A stretch of 64,000 bases of DNA from JANQPX01 sp041398025 (GTDB lineage: Bacteria; Pseudomonadota; Alphaproteobacteria; Geminicoccales; Geminicoccaceae), in assembly GCA_041398025.1 (NCBI GenBank), contig JAWKVM010000031.1, positions 50,611 to 114,610 on the forward strand, in the 5' to 3' direction. A program made the position numbers and the translations under genes. Below are positions 17,978-26,281 of the stretch, piece after piece (position 1 is the first letter of the stretch; the number at the start of each line of letters is the position of its first letter). Under the pieces are notes generated by a model. The model had not been told where the DNA came from, did no database searches, and saw only the letters and a program-made list of their open reading frames with translations.

Positions 17978-18565
17978 ATGCAAGATCATGCATCACCCAG
18001 GCTCGCCATCCAGCGCCTAGTCCCTGAACTCTGGCCCTTGATGGGTCAATACCGTCAGCCATGGGCTATTGCAGGAGGCTGGGCAGTCGATCTGTACCTT
18101 GGTCGCGTGACCCGGCATCATGGCGATCTCGAAATTGCAGTGCTGCGCCGCGACCAATGGGAACTCCATGATCTTTTCTCCGGCTGGTCGATATCCTATC
18201 TCGACGCTGGCAAGATCCAATCCTGGCCTAGATCGCTCCGGCTCGAACTGCCAATCCATCAGATTCGTGTCACATCGCCTCAAGATCAAACGCTCGACTT
18301 CCTGCTGAATGAGGCCGAGGGCGATCAATGGCTCTATCGGCGCGACCAGCGCATCACCTTGCCGCTTGGGCAGGCGATACTCGGGGAAGACCTGCCTTAT
18401 CTGGCTCCAGAGATCGTGCTGCTGTTCAAATCCAAGCAGCCAAGGCCGAAGGATGAAAAGGACCTTGATTTGCTATTGCCTGTATTGATGACGGACGCCC
18501 TATCCTGGCTGAGAAATTGCCTCAGAGTGATCGCACCTGATCATTCCTGGCTGGACCGCATGTAA
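17978..18565 (+). CDS. Nucleotidyltransferase-domain protein, aminoglycoside-adenylyltransferase-like
   Basis: The 195-residue protein contains WAIAGGWAVDLYLGRVTRHHGDLEIAVLRR at about residues 27-56. This is the GG-W-A ... H-x-D-x-E pattern of small nucleotidyltransferase-fold proteins related to ANT(2'')-type aminoglycoside adenylyltransferases, with two candidate metal-binding acidic residues (D and E of HGDLEI). The second half (LAPEIVLLFKSKQPRPKDEKDLDLLLPVL) matches the family C-terminal helices. The real substrate cannot be predicted; family members also include non-resistance proteins. Base composition is less GC-rich than the trb genes, consistent with separate acquisition. Confidence 0.75.
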   Translation: MQDHASPRLAIQRLVPELWPLMGQYRQPWAIAGGWAVDLYLGRVTRHHGDLEIAVLRRDQWELHDLFSGWSISYLDAGKIQSWPRSLRLELPIHQIRVTSPQDQTLDFLLNEAEGDQWLYRRDQRITLPLGQAILGEDLPYLAPEIVLLFKSKQPRPKDEKDLDLLLPVLMTDALSWLRNCLRVIAPDHSWLDRM

Positions 18566-18785
18566 TGCAGCAGCACTTGCATTCAGCAAACCTGCCAGGA
18601 AGGCTGGATTATTCTCTTGTAGCCGCCCTCGAGTTTTGGGCACGCCGTCGTCGAATTGTGGTTGGCTGATGCGCAAATGAGCGTCAGCGCAACGTCGAGG
18701 CAGACCAATGCTGAGTTCTCGATTACCGCTATGCCCATGGTCGCCGTCAGGTCGCCGCCTGCTTGAAGTTACCGATCGAGATATT

Positions 18786-19043
18786 TCATTGAGGAGCTGC
18801 CATGCTCGCGCGTAGGGCCTCGCTTCGGCTGGTGCTATTGCCCCCTTCCCGCTCGAACACTTCCCTCAGGTCTTGGGCGTACTGCAGGCTGTCGGCGGCC
18901 GGCGGCGGCGCCACGGCGTATTGACCGAGCTGCTCGATCGCAAAGGGTGTCGCCTGACGGCAGTGGGGGACAAGGGCAGGCTTGAAGTCGAGCGGTGTCG
19001 GCCGCCAGAAGCCGACGGCTTCAGGCTCGTCATAAGCCAGCAC
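18786..19043 (-). pseudogene. Fragment of a PAP2/vanadium-haloperoxidase-like protein
   Basis: The 85-residue frame begins MLAYDEPEAVGFWRPTPLDF and continues with ATPFAIEQLGQYAVAPPPAADSLQYAQDLREVFE, then GGNSTSRS. The spacing of a W-R-P-T-P motif, a P-F block, a PP-x(3)-S-x-x-YA-x-D-x-x-EV block and a following S/T-S-R is the pattern I know from bacterial haloperoxidase-related PAP2 proteins, whose full length is over 400 residues. Only an internal piece is here and the frame breaks into unrelated sequence on both sides. It lies beside remnants of a transporter, so this is a decayed region. The family call rests on motif memory only. Confidence 0.5.
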
Positions 19044-19071
19044 GCCATCGGCGCCATCCTTGGCCCGCCAT

Positions 19072-19480
19072 TCAAGCGATCGGCTCGGCCACGCCGAAGA
19101 ACATCAGCCCGATGCCAATGCCGACGGCGAACAGCATGGGAACCAATCGAGACAGGGCAAATACGAGCTGGCATCGGCCGCCGAGCCGGACCGAGCCGAA
19201 GGGCGCGACGATCAGGAAAAGACAAAACAGTACGAGGACATAGAGCCGGCGATCGCGAGCAGCTAGTCAAACACGGCCGCCGCCGTCGGCCTGAGCCAAC
19301 CGAAGAACTCGCTCGCCGCTTCTTGGAAAAGCGAGGTGGCCATCACGGAGACCAGGATGACGACGGCCGAAACGACGAAGTCCGGGTTGTGAACATCCAG
19401 CTTGTCGAAGCGACGTGGCCAAGCGTGTTCGCGTCTTTCTTGCGATCAGAGCGACGGGCGTCGTGGTCGACGATTTGTGC
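19072..19480 (-). pseudogene. Decayed N-terminal part of a BCCT-family betaine/choline transporter
   Basis: Two adjacent minus-strand frames together spell the start of a BCCT transporter. The first (about 19263-19420) reads LDVHNPDFVVSAVVILVSVM, then ATSLFQEAASEFFGWLRPTAAAVFD and a stop. The second (19072-19271) reads LFLIVAPFGSVRLGG and MLFAVGIGIGLMFFGVAEPIA before a stop. PFG-x-x-RLGG and the GIGLMFFGVAEP helix are hallmarks of BCCT carriers. In intact genes the segments are joined in one frame of about 500 codons, so at least one frameshift/deletion at about 19265 and a 3' truncation at 19072 are needed to explain this. Another shift near 19430 is likely. Confidence 0.7.
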
Positions 19481-19647
19481 GCGATTGGTGCTCGAGAAAG
19501 CGCATAGGCGCAAAGTTCATACAACTCAGCCCTTGGCGCTGACGATCTAACCAAGCAAATGCCAGATTCCCCTGCCGTGTTCCGCGAGGCTCTTTCGAGC
19601 CCTCAGCCGATGTTCCCTCCGGCCGGTGTGTGGGCTAGTTGTTTTGC

Positions 19648-20709
19648 ATGATCTCGGTCCCACTTCCCTTCGTCATTGCGCTTCTGTTGGCCTTTCTGCT
19701 TTGCCTTGTCCTGGCACAACGAGAACATGGCAGTTGGCCCGTCATTGTGTTTCTCAGCGTCTGTATCGCGCTGATGGTCGTGGTCGGCCTGCGCTGGAGC
19801 TACGAGGCGAAGGTCTTCCGATTTTTGCAGCCGGTGACGGCTGCGCTTCTGCCGCCTACTGCCTGGCTATGCTTTTCGGGCTTGCGCGGATCTGTGCGCA
19901 AACCCGTCTGGCCGCATTTCGTGCCTGCCGGCGTCATTCTCCTGCTCTCGGCTCTTTGGCCATGGCTTCACTCGCCAATCGATGCCCTGCTTGCCACCTT
20001 GTTCTTCGGCTATGGCGCGCAGCTGCTGCGGCGTGGCCTCGCGGGACCGGACAGCCTAGATGGCGCACGACTGAGCGAGGCGCCGCAGGCAGGGAAAGCG
20101 GCCGCGCTTGCGGGCGGCTTGCTCATCGTCTCAGGTTTAATCGACCTTGCGATCGCGCTGGATTTCGGCCTTGGCAGCGGCAGCCATGTTGCAGCGATCG
20201 TTAGCGCGGGCAACATGATGACGCTGCCGCTGATCGCCTGGGCGACGATCCTGATGGGACGCAGCCTGCCGGAAGCCGAATCCGCCAAGGTCGACCATGT
20301 CGCTCGGAAGGATCTCTCCGCGCCCGACGACGACCGTGTCGTGGCAGAGGTGAACCGGATGATGGCTGCGCAGAGGCTCTACCGCGACCCGGACCTGACG
20401 CTCGAACGGCTCGCGCGCCGTCTGTGCATTCCGGCGCGCCAGGTCTCCGGGGCGATCAATCGCAAGCGCGGCCAGAACGTCTCGCAGGCCATCAACGAAT
20501 GGCGGGTCCGCGAGGCGATGGCGCTGCTGTCCGAGACCGACCGCCCCGTCACGACGATCATGTTCGACTGCGGCTTTCAGACCAAATCGAACTTCAATCG
20601 CGAATTCCTGCGCGTCGCCGGTGCTCCGCCCAGCGAGTGGCGCCGCAGGGAAAGGTCGAGAACGGACAGGCAGCTCAGCGGGACGGCAGGGACTGGTCCA
20701 GAAAGCTGA
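19648..20709 (+). CDS. AraC-family regulator with N-terminal membrane domain
   Basis: From ATG 19648 the 353-residue protein has six or more hydrophobic segments in residues 1-215 (VIALLLAFLLCLVLAQ, VIVFLSVCIALMVVVGLRW and further helices). A C-terminal AraC/XylS double helix-turn-helix domain covers about residues 235-340 (LTLERLARRLCIPARQVSGA; PVTTIMFDCGFQTKSNFNRE). It is a one-component membrane-anchored transcription factor. A TTG start at 19639 is also possible. The 3' end overlaps the convergent hydrolase gene by 35 bp, suggesting the two may be functionally linked. The signal is unknown. Confidence 0.88.
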   Translation: MISVPLPFVIALLLAFLLCLVLAQREHGSWPVIVFLSVCIALMVVVGLRWSYEAKVFRFLQPVTAALLPPTAWLCFSGLRGSVRKPVWPHFVPAGVILLLSALWPWLHSPIDALLATLFFGYGAQLLRRGLAGPDSLDGARLSEAPQAGKAAALAGGLLIVSGLIDLAIALDFGLGSGSHVAAIVSAGNMMTLPLIAWATILMGRSLPEAESAKVDHVARKDLSAPDDDRVVAEVNRMMAAQRLYRDPDLTLERLARRLCIPARQVSGAINRKRGQNVSQAINEWRVREAMALLSETDRPVTTIMFDCGFQTKSNFNREFLRVAGAPPSEWRRRERSRTDRQLSGTAGTGPES

Positions 20710-21697
20710 TGATCCTTGCGGCGACCTCATCGTGGATCGCCGCGCGACCCCGATGTTCCCCGTCGCGGCAGACGATGCCGTCGCCCGGATCTTCCTTCTC
20801 GATCATCGCCTCGGCGCCCGGCTTGCAAAGCTGCATGAAGCTGAAATGCATGGCATCCGGGATCATCACCAGATGGGTCGTTTCGCCGGGCAGGTGTTCA
20901 GCCAGCCAACCTGACTCCAGTGCCGCCGGCATGCCGCCGATATCGATGCCCGCCCCGAACACGAGAGCCGGAACCGTCACCGCAGCAAGGCTTTCGGGCA
21001 AGAAGCCGCGGGCAAGGCCGAGGTCCAGCGTCACGAATGCCTTGACACGCGGATCGCGCAGATCCTGGCCGAGGGCAGGATCGGTCAACCCCAGCTCCTC
21101 CGAGAGCGTGCAGGCCCGGAGGCCGGCGTTGTCGTCGCAATCTTGCGCGAAAAGCTGGGGATCGAACCGCGCGCCCGCCAGCGCGGCAACGGTCCATCCG
21201 CCGAGCGAATGGCCGATGGCGGCGATCCGGCCGGGATCAACCGGCCCGGCCAGCCCAGGATCGGCCAGAACGGCATCGATGGTTCGGCTCAGATCGTGCG
21301 GACGTTCCCAGAGCTTCGCGGCTTGTGCGGGGTCGCGGTCGAAGAACGTCGTGCCGGGGTGATCCGGGGCGGCAACAGCAAAGCCATGTTCGACCAGAAC
21401 TGCCGCCAGCCAGCTGAGGTTGCGCCAGGTGCCGCCATATCCGTGCGACAGCACGACAAGAGGATGGGACCTAGGATCAGGGGTTGCATCCGGAACTGTC
21501 GGAATACCGAAGAACGCCCGGTTCTCTCCGACGGTCTCAGCAGATGCGTCATCGCCCGTCGGATACCAAAGCGCGACGTTCAGTGGGCGCGAGCCGCCGG
21601 TGTCGATGGTGATCTGACGAAAACCGATCGCATCGGCATGTGTGGCCGCGACCGGGAGAAGCATGAGCGCGCAGATGATGGAAACAGGCTTAAGCAT
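20675..21697 (-). CDS. Exported alpha/beta hydrolase (dienelactone / PAF-acetylhydrolase-like)
   Basis: The 340-residue protein has a signal peptide (MLKPVSIICALMLLPVAATHADA), so it is probably periplasmic. The fold is shown by LNVALWYPT, PLVVLSHGYGGT (oxyanion region), GFAVAAPDHPGTTF and the nucleophile elbow GHSLGGW at about residue 165. A late Asp region and MIPDAMHFSF (catalytic His) complete the triad. The start is preceded by AAAGGA. The substrate is unknown; esterase or lipase-like activity is likely. Confidence 0.88.
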   Translation of the reverse strand: MLKPVSIICALMLLPVAATHADAIGFRQITIDTGGSRPLNVALWYPTGDDASAETVGENRAFFGIPTVPDATPDPRSHPLVVLSHGYGGTWRNLSWLAAVLVEHGFAVAAPDHPGTTFFDRDPAQAAKLWERPHDLSRTIDAVLADPGLAGPVDPGRIAAIGHSLGGWTVAALAGARFDPQLFAQDCDDNAGLRACTLSEELGLTDPALGQDLRDPRVKAFVTLDLGLARGFLPESLAAVTVPALVFGAGIDIGGMPAALESGWLAEHLPGETTHLVMIPDAMHFSFMQLCKPGAEAMIEKEDPGDGIVCRDGEHRGRAAIHDEVAARIISFLDQSLPSR

Positions 21698-21923
21698 CTT
21701 GCAGGTCCTTTCGAGGAATGAACCTGCCCGTCATGCACCGAAACGAATGCCGCTGAGACCTGATTCGCGATTTAGGACCGAACGAGATGATCGCGATGTC
21801 CGCGCCGTCCACATCTCGGTCAATCGCGCCGAAGATCCGATCTCGGGCAATCGTCAGGACGATGACAGACCTTGACCGTATGTCTCTCACCTTTAAGCCG
21901 TACCAGCCTTCTATCGACATCCC

Positions 21924-21954
21924 TTGATATAACTATAAATCTGGTTATATAGTT
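21924..21954 (+). promoter_or_regulatory. Candidate promoter with inverted-repeat operator
   Basis: TTGATA (21924-21929) and TATATA (21946-21951) are separated by 16 bp and could be -35 and -10 elements. An inverted repeat AACTATA (21931-21937) / TATAGTT (21948-21954) with a 10-bp spacer overlaps both, as expected for a repressor site. It lies in the gap between the hydrolase (divergent) and the broken universal-stress gene at 22050. Confidence 0.4.
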
Positions 21955-22049
21955 TATTAAGAGTTTCCTCGAACACGCTTTCATCAGCAGCGTGCATCAA
22001 GAAGAGTAGCGTACGGCTGGCAGCACGGCATTCATTGAGGATAAAAGCC

Positions 22050-22512
22050 ATGAACAATCAGGCCGAGCTGTCGAACATGAGCAATCTGCTTTGTGGCGTC
22101 GACGGTTCAGAACCGGCTTGCCGGGCTGCGGCGCTGGCTGCTCAACTCGCATCTGCGCTCGATGTCAAATTGACCTATTTGACTGTCGCACGCGAGATCG
22201 AGCCAAGAGGTGACCTCAAGGGCTATCTGGAGGCGGAAGGCTTGAAAGGGCGTGCCTTTGCCTCCATCAGAAGCGGAGGAATGCCTCGATCAGGCGCTCT
22301 CTATCGCCCGCAACTTGGGCGCAGCTAAAGCGGAACGCATCGTCAAAACCGGCGACGTCGCCAACGTTATCTGTGATGTCGCTATTCAGATCGAAGCGGA
22401 CTGCATCGTGCTTGGACGACATGGCAAGGGAGCTGTTCGGAGTTTATTGACAGGATCGGTTTCGAAGAGCCTGGCTGAGAAATGCGATATGACTCTGATC
22501 TTGGTCAAATAA
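22050..22512 (+). pseudogene. Universal stress protein gene with an internal frameshift
   Basis: The first frame from ATG 22050 gives MNNQAELSNMSNLLCGVDGSE and an UspA N-terminal half to about 22250. The second half continues one frame over from about 22252 (EAEECLDQALSIARNLG, ADCIVLGRHGKGAVRSLLTGSVSKSLAEKC). The ATP-binding motif G-x2-G-x9-G-S (GRHGKGAVRSLLTGS) is intact in the second frame. Read together they give a normal single-domain UspA of about 150 residues; read as they stand both are truncated. Either the gene is dead or a base is wrong near 22240-22270. Confidence 0.75.
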
Positions 22513-22685
22513 GGCGTCTTCTCGCATGTCTTCTTCTCATGCCGGGGATCTGAACGATTTCAGGCGAACCTCATCTGCCCCAGCCACACACGACCGCGAT
22601 CGAATTCGACCTCGAACTCGTGGGCGGTTTTGTTCATTGGCCCATCTCGATCCTAATGGCCGCGGGCAGAAAGGACGGGAAACTG

Positions 22686-23222
22686 TCATTCGCTGCATCT
22701 CCTTCCTAGATGCTTCTCGAAATAGAATCGGCGCAGTCCAGCGCCCAGCGTCTTGTTGCTTTGGGTTGTCACGAGTTCCTCCCTTAACTGGGCGTAGCCA
22801 GAAGACCGATATAGCGAAAGGGCGGCAGTCTGGAGTTCGGAGGTGCTCAGAACGAGTCGCGTTTTGCCCGACCGGCGTGTTTGCTCCTCCGCATGGGCCA
22901 GAAGCAGGCGACCAATCCCACGGCCACGAACGGAGGGGTCGACATACATACGGCGAAGTTCCATGGCATCGCTGCCAATGCTCTCGAGACCGAACATGCC
23001 GACAATTTGCGCGGATAGTTCGGCGACAAAGAAAGATCCGTCCTTGTTCCGATAGTATGTTGCGATCTGATCGATTTCCTCAGCCAGAGACTGCTCGACA
23101 TAATTGTCAAACGCTTTCGCCATGTGGTCAGGCGCCAAGTGCTGGTTCACCCGGATGAAGAGACTTCGGACAGCCGAAGCATCAGCAGCGACGAAAGGGC
23201 GGATGATCGGAAGCGTTTCCAT
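22686..23222 (-). CDS. GNAT-family N-acetyltransferase
   Basis: The 178-residue product starts at ATG 23220-23222 (METLPIIRPFVAADASAVRSLF). It shows the GNAT fold: FFVAELSAQIVGMFGLE (strands 2-4), LRRMYVDPSVRGRGIGRLLLAHAEE (acetyl-CoA-binding motif A with R-G-x-G-I-G) and AALSLYRSSGYAQL (motif B). The substrate is unknown. An upstream in-frame ATG at 23261 would add 13 residues with no family similarity and overlaps the upstream region of the GST gene. It is divergent from that gene with a 66-bp gap. Confidence 0.9.
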   Translation of the reverse strand: METLPIIRPFVAADASAVRSLFIRVNQHLAPDHMAKAFDNYVEQSLAEEIDQIATYYRNKDGSFFVAELSAQIVGMFGLESIGSDAMELRRMYVDPSVRGRGIGRLLLAHAEEQTRRSGKTRLVLSTSELQTAALSLYRSSGYAQLREELVTTQSNKTLGAGLRRFYFEKHLGRRCSE

Positions 23223-23288
23223 GAAAGTTAAGTTCCCGCCGAACCATGATCTTTTCAACAACCGTGTTCAGCCATCTCGCGTGGGGAT

Positions 23289-23945
23289 ATGAGCGCTGAC
23301 ATGCATCTTTACTATCTGCCTGGTTCTTGCGCCCTCGCGCCGCACATCGCCTTGGAGGCCAGCGGCCTGGCTTTCGAAGCTGTTCGCGTCGAGCGGGGTG
23401 ACCAAACGAAACCGGCTTATCTTGCCGTCAATCCTCTTGGCCGTGTCCCAGCGCTCGTCACGACAAAAGGCTCGGTCCTGACGGAAGTTCCCGCCATCCT
23501 TTCGCTGATCGCCGACAGCGCGCCGGCCTCCCAGCTCCTTCCGGCCATCGGCGACCCCGAACGATATGAGGCGCTTCGTTGGCTCGCATTCCTTTCGAGC
23601 ACGGTGCATCCCGCTTTTGGGCGGCTGTGGCGCGCCGAGCGGTTCGTCGACGACGTCACTTGCGTTCAAGCCATCGAGCACCGGGCCGAGCGTCAGCTGA
23701 GGGATGACTACGCTCATATCGACAGGATGCTCGAGGGCAGAACATTCTTGGTGGGCAATAGCGTCTCCGTTGCTGATTTCTACCTCTTCGTGTTCGGTAG
23801 GTGGGGCCTGCGCTTGACGGAATCCACGCGCCGCTTCCCCAATTTGCTCAAGCACACCTTGCATATCGCCGAGCTCGCTGCGACGAAAACCGCACTCGAA
23901 CAGCAAGACGTGACATTCGAGGGGCCGAAGTCCGGTCCAGGGTAA
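23289..23945 (+). CDS. Glutathione S-transferase family protein (beta-like)
   Basis: The 218-residue protein has an N-terminal thioredoxin-fold domain (MHLYYLPGSCALAPHIALEA; NPLGRVPALVT with the cis-proline; LTEVPAIL) and a helical C-terminal domain (LVGNSVSVADFYLFV is the N-capping region with the conserved Asp). The Cys in GSCALAP is at the position used by beta-class bacterial GSTs. The annotated start is ATG 23289; ATG 23301 would start directly at MHLYYLPG and is equally likely. Probably cytosolic detoxification; substrate unknown. Confidence 0.9.
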   Translation: MSADMHLYYLPGSCALAPHIALEASGLAFEAVRVERGDQTKPAYLAVNPLGRVPALVTTKGSVLTEVPAILSLIADSAPASQLLPAIGDPERYEALRWLAFLSSTVHPAFGRLWRAERFVDDVTCVQAIEHRAERQLRDDYAHIDRMLEGRTFLVGNSVSVADFYLFVFGRWGLRLTESTRRFPNLLKHTLHIAELAATKTALEQQDVTFEGPKSGPG

Positions 23946-24377
23946 CCCATTCGAACTTGTCCAGACCCATTTTCCAGTTCGATCCCGCGGGCAGATGCTG
24001 TTCGATGGCGACGTTGCCCGCAATCTCGCCCCTACGGCAGAAATCGGGTTTGGTCAACGGACTCTGGCCCTGGCGGCGTCTAGCACGGCCGATAGCGCCA
24101 TTTCTGCCTGGCAATCGGCTGGACATCTCCGAAAACCTGGCGATTTGAGGGTGTCTGAGTGAGCTCACCCCGAGCGTTGGGAGGACGAGCCTTGCCGAAG
24201 CAGCCGGGACTTGGAGTGTTGAGGATCGTCTTCGCGAGTTGTCGGCGCAATGCGTTAAACCGGGATGGGCTGGGTTTCCGGTCAGGAAGTCCGCCGGCGG
24301 GCACCGAATGGCAGCTGTCCATTTTCTATCAATGGATAAGATTGGACGGCTTGGCTGTTCACGCTGTAGGAGAAGCT
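23946..24377. other. Gene-poor segment, no recognisable product
   Basis: No frame in this 432-bp stretch shows a familiar domain, and the open frames on both strands look like chance readings of GC-rich DNA. It may hold remnants of an unidentified gene. Confidence 0.4.
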
Positions 24378-24704
24378 GTGGAAAGCCGTCTCGCCATGTC
24401 CCGCTATGCCCGCGTCATCGCCGCTTACGACAACGCCTATCCCGATCCAATCAGCGGCAGGCGCGGCGATCTGTTCCGCCTGGGACACAAGGACGAGCAC
24501 TATCCCGACTTCATCTGGGCGACGGCTGCGGACGGTCGGCGCGGCTGGGTGCCTCAGTCCTATCTGCGTCGCGACGGTGATCTCGGCCGTCTGGTCCGCG
24601 ACTACACGGCCCAAGAACTCACGGTGGACGAAGGCGAGCTTGTCGAGATCCAAGACACGATCGGCGGCTGGCTTTGGGCCGCTACGATCGATAGTGTACA
24701 GTGA
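24378..24704 (+). CDS. Small SH3-domain protein
   Basis: The product (108 residues from GTG 24378, or 102 from ATG 24396) contains two SH3-like repeats: YARVIAAYDNAYPDPISGRRGDLFRLG ... WATAADGRRGWVPQSYLRRDGD, and LVRDYTAQELTVDEGELVEIQDTIGGWLWAA. The A-x-Y-D ... W ... G-W-V-P-x-x-Y signature is the variant SH3 pattern found in short cytosolic bacterial proteins of unknown role. GTG 24378 is preceded by AGGAGA at 24368-24373, which slightly favours it. Binding partner unknown. Confidence 0.7.
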   Translation: MESRLAMSRYARVIAAYDNAYPDPISGRRGDLFRLGHKDEHYPDFIWATAADGRRGWVPQSYLRRDGDLGRLVRDYTAQELTVDEGELVEIQDTIGGWLWAATIDSVQ

Positions 24705-24918
24705 AGGAGCCGGCGACGCATGGTCGCCAGGTCCAAGCCGTGTCATCGAGAGTGCAGATGCGATCGGGAGATCGAAGGTATTGACCGCAACACTATTGTA
24801 CTAGACTCGGTCGAGTTCAATGGAAATTTGAGCCAATGAACTAGTAATTCTTCGAGAATGACGCCATGATTGCCAAAGCTGTCCGATTTATCTCTTTCTA
24901 TTGCTTGTCAGTGTCGAC

Positions 24919-25263
24919 ATGAACCTGCAGAGGATTTGGTGGTCGCTGGCGGCGATCGTTCAGGTCGCCACGGCTTTCGCGGGCCCCTCGCACGCCCAGG
25001 ACATCACCTGCCGCAATGGCGAGACTTTCCGGCGCGTTCAGGTGGTGATCGCGAATCCCACGCGAGGACTGCCCTGTGATGTCATCCTATGGTCCACGCC
25101 TGATGATCGGCGCCGGCTGTGGCGCGCGGAGTTCGAGCGCGGGTTTTGCACCGAGAAGCTGCAGGACTTCGTCAAGCGGCTCACGGATGCCCGCTGGCGG
25201 TGTCAGCCGACCCATCCGCCGCCCAGCGAGCGCCGGCCGGCCGGGCGACAGCCGGTGATGTGA
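24919..25263 (+). CDS. Exported small cysteine-containing protein of unknown function (copy 1)
   Basis: The 114-residue product from ATG 24919 has a signal peptide (NLQRIWWSLAAIVQVATAFA, cleaved near SHAQD). The mature part has four cysteines (ITCRNG, GLPCDV, GFCTEK, RWRCQP), suggesting two disulfides in the periplasm. No family is recognised. A related but degraded copy lies at 58890-59117, sharing RGLPC-x-V, the W-S-x-P-x-x-R-R block, DARWRC and the ending SER-x-P-x-G-x-QPVM. Both copies precede a single-domain response regulator, so the two probably belong to one duplicated unit. Confidence 0.7.
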   Translation: MNLQRIWWSLAAIVQVATAFAGPSHAQDITCRNGETFRRVQVVIANPTRGLPCDVILWSTPDDRRRLWRAEFERGFCTEKLQDFVKRLTDARWRCQPTHPPPSERRPAGRQPVM

Positions 25264-25401
25264 GCCCGGCCTGACAGTGGCTGTCGCCGCTCGCGACGAC
25301 CATCGGTGCGCCGATTTAGGCTTTTTTCACCCTTTTGGGCCAAGATGAGTGCGCCCCCTCTGGCGGGTGGCATGCGACGCGAGGGATGAGCTGCAACGAC
25401 C

Positions 25402-25764
25402 ATGGCGACGATCATTGTCATCGAAGATGACCCCGACCTCCTGCAGCTTCTGGTGGAGGAGCTGGAGGATGCGGGTCATCGGGTGCTGGCAGCCGGCAAC
25501 GGCGTTGAGGGTCTGGCGGCGATCAAGGCCGGCAACCCGGATGTGATCATCTCGGATGTCTGCATGCCCGTGATGGATGGCTATCAGCTCCGGCAGCGGT
25601 TGGAGAGCTGTCCGCGTTTCCGGTCGACGCCGTTTTTCTTCGTCTCGGCGCTGGCGTTTCAGCAGGCGATCGATAAGGGGTTTAGCATCGGCGCCGATGC
25701 GTTTTTGACCAAGCCAGTGGATTACGACGTATTGCTGTCGCGGATCAAGGCGGCGATCGCTTGA
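25402..25764 (+). CDS. Single-domain response regulator (CheY-like), copy 1
   Basis: The 120-residue protein is a lone receiver domain: acidic pair IEDDPDL (Asp 9, 10), phospho-acceptor Asp 52 in IISDVCMPVMDGYQL, Ser/Thr site FFFVSAL and Lys 104 in FLTKPVD. There is no output domain, so it must act by protein contact, like CheY or DivK-type regulators. No histidine kinase is nearby. The second copy at 59752-60114 has the same length and preserves every active-site residue. Confidence 0.92.
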   Translation: MATIIVIEDDPDLLQLLVEELEDAGHRVLAAGNGVEGLAAIKAGNPDVIISDVCMPVMDGYQLRQRLESCPRFRSTPFFFVSALAFQQAIDKGFSIGADAFLTKPVDYDVLLSRIKAAIA

Positions 25765-25785
25765 TCTGGGGAAGACTTGGAGGAT

Positions 25786-25828
25786 GGCGGCTGCCCTCCT
25801 GGAAATGGGGGATAGGAGGACAGCCGCC
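25786..25828 (+). terminator. Hairpin after response regulator, candidate terminator
   Basis: GGCGGCTGCCCTCCT (25786-25800) pairs with AGGAGGACAGCCGCC (25814-25828) with one mismatch and a 13-nt loop. There is no T-run, so termination would need Rho or be partial; it may instead stabilise the mRNA 3' end. A similar hairpin follows the second response-regulator copy. Confidence 0.55.
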
Positions 25829-25869
25829 GGGAAATCCGCTCGAATAACGAGATCGACAACCACTATAGG

Positions 25870-26076
25870 CTAGGGGCTGCGCTCCGCAAGGATGGTGATC
25901 ACCTGGCGCCAGGTTTCGCGGTCATAGACAGCGCGCAGGGCGGCATATCGGGCGAGCAGGCTGCCTTGTGGGTGGTTGGCGCGGTCGAGACATCTCAGGG
26001 CGAAGGCGACCCTCGGGGCGACGGGCCGGGTTTTCGCCGCCATTGTGCTGGGCGCGCCGTTAATGTGCCGCGACAT
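25870..26076 (-). CDS. Small protein of unknown function
   Basis: The 68-residue product starts at ATG 26074-26076, preceded by a strong GAAGGAGGG ribosome site. The sequence (MSRHINGAPSTMAAKTRPVAP, then LRCLDRANHPQGSLLARYAALRA and RETWRQVITILAERSP) is basic and probably helical at its C-terminus. No domain is recognised. The good ribosome site is the main support. Confidence 0.5.
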   Translation of the reverse strand: MSRHINGAPSTMAAKTRPVAPRVAFALRCLDRANHPQGSLLARYAALRAVYDRETWRQVITILAERSP

Positions 26077-26281
26077 GGTCCCTCCTTCGGATGAGGGCGC
26101 TCTGGGCGTAGGATAGCGGCTTGCCGGAAGGGCGCAACAGCATTTCCGAGACTGCCATTCCACGAATGGCGCCGGCGACCTTTGCACCAGCGACGGCAGG
26201 AAGGAATGTAGGAGAGGATGTCTGCGTTCGCGTCAGGAGCGATGCAGCGGCTGGCCAAAGGTGCCAAATGCATGCGACACG

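Noticed and set aside
18873..19550. Plus-strand frame of 225 codons over the pseudogene area
   Set aside because: Arg-rich shadow of the minus-strand BCCT and haloperoxidase-like remnants.
21690..21920. Minus-strand frame of 76 codons upstream of the hydrolase
   Set aside because: No ribosome site with usable spacing, overlaps the hydrolase start, no recognisable features.
22560..22637. Minus-strand frame of 25 codons (MNKTAHEFEVEFDRGRVWLG and following)
   Set aside because: Looks protein-like, but the ribosome site is weak, it is very short and nothing in the context supports it; it may be a gene remnant.
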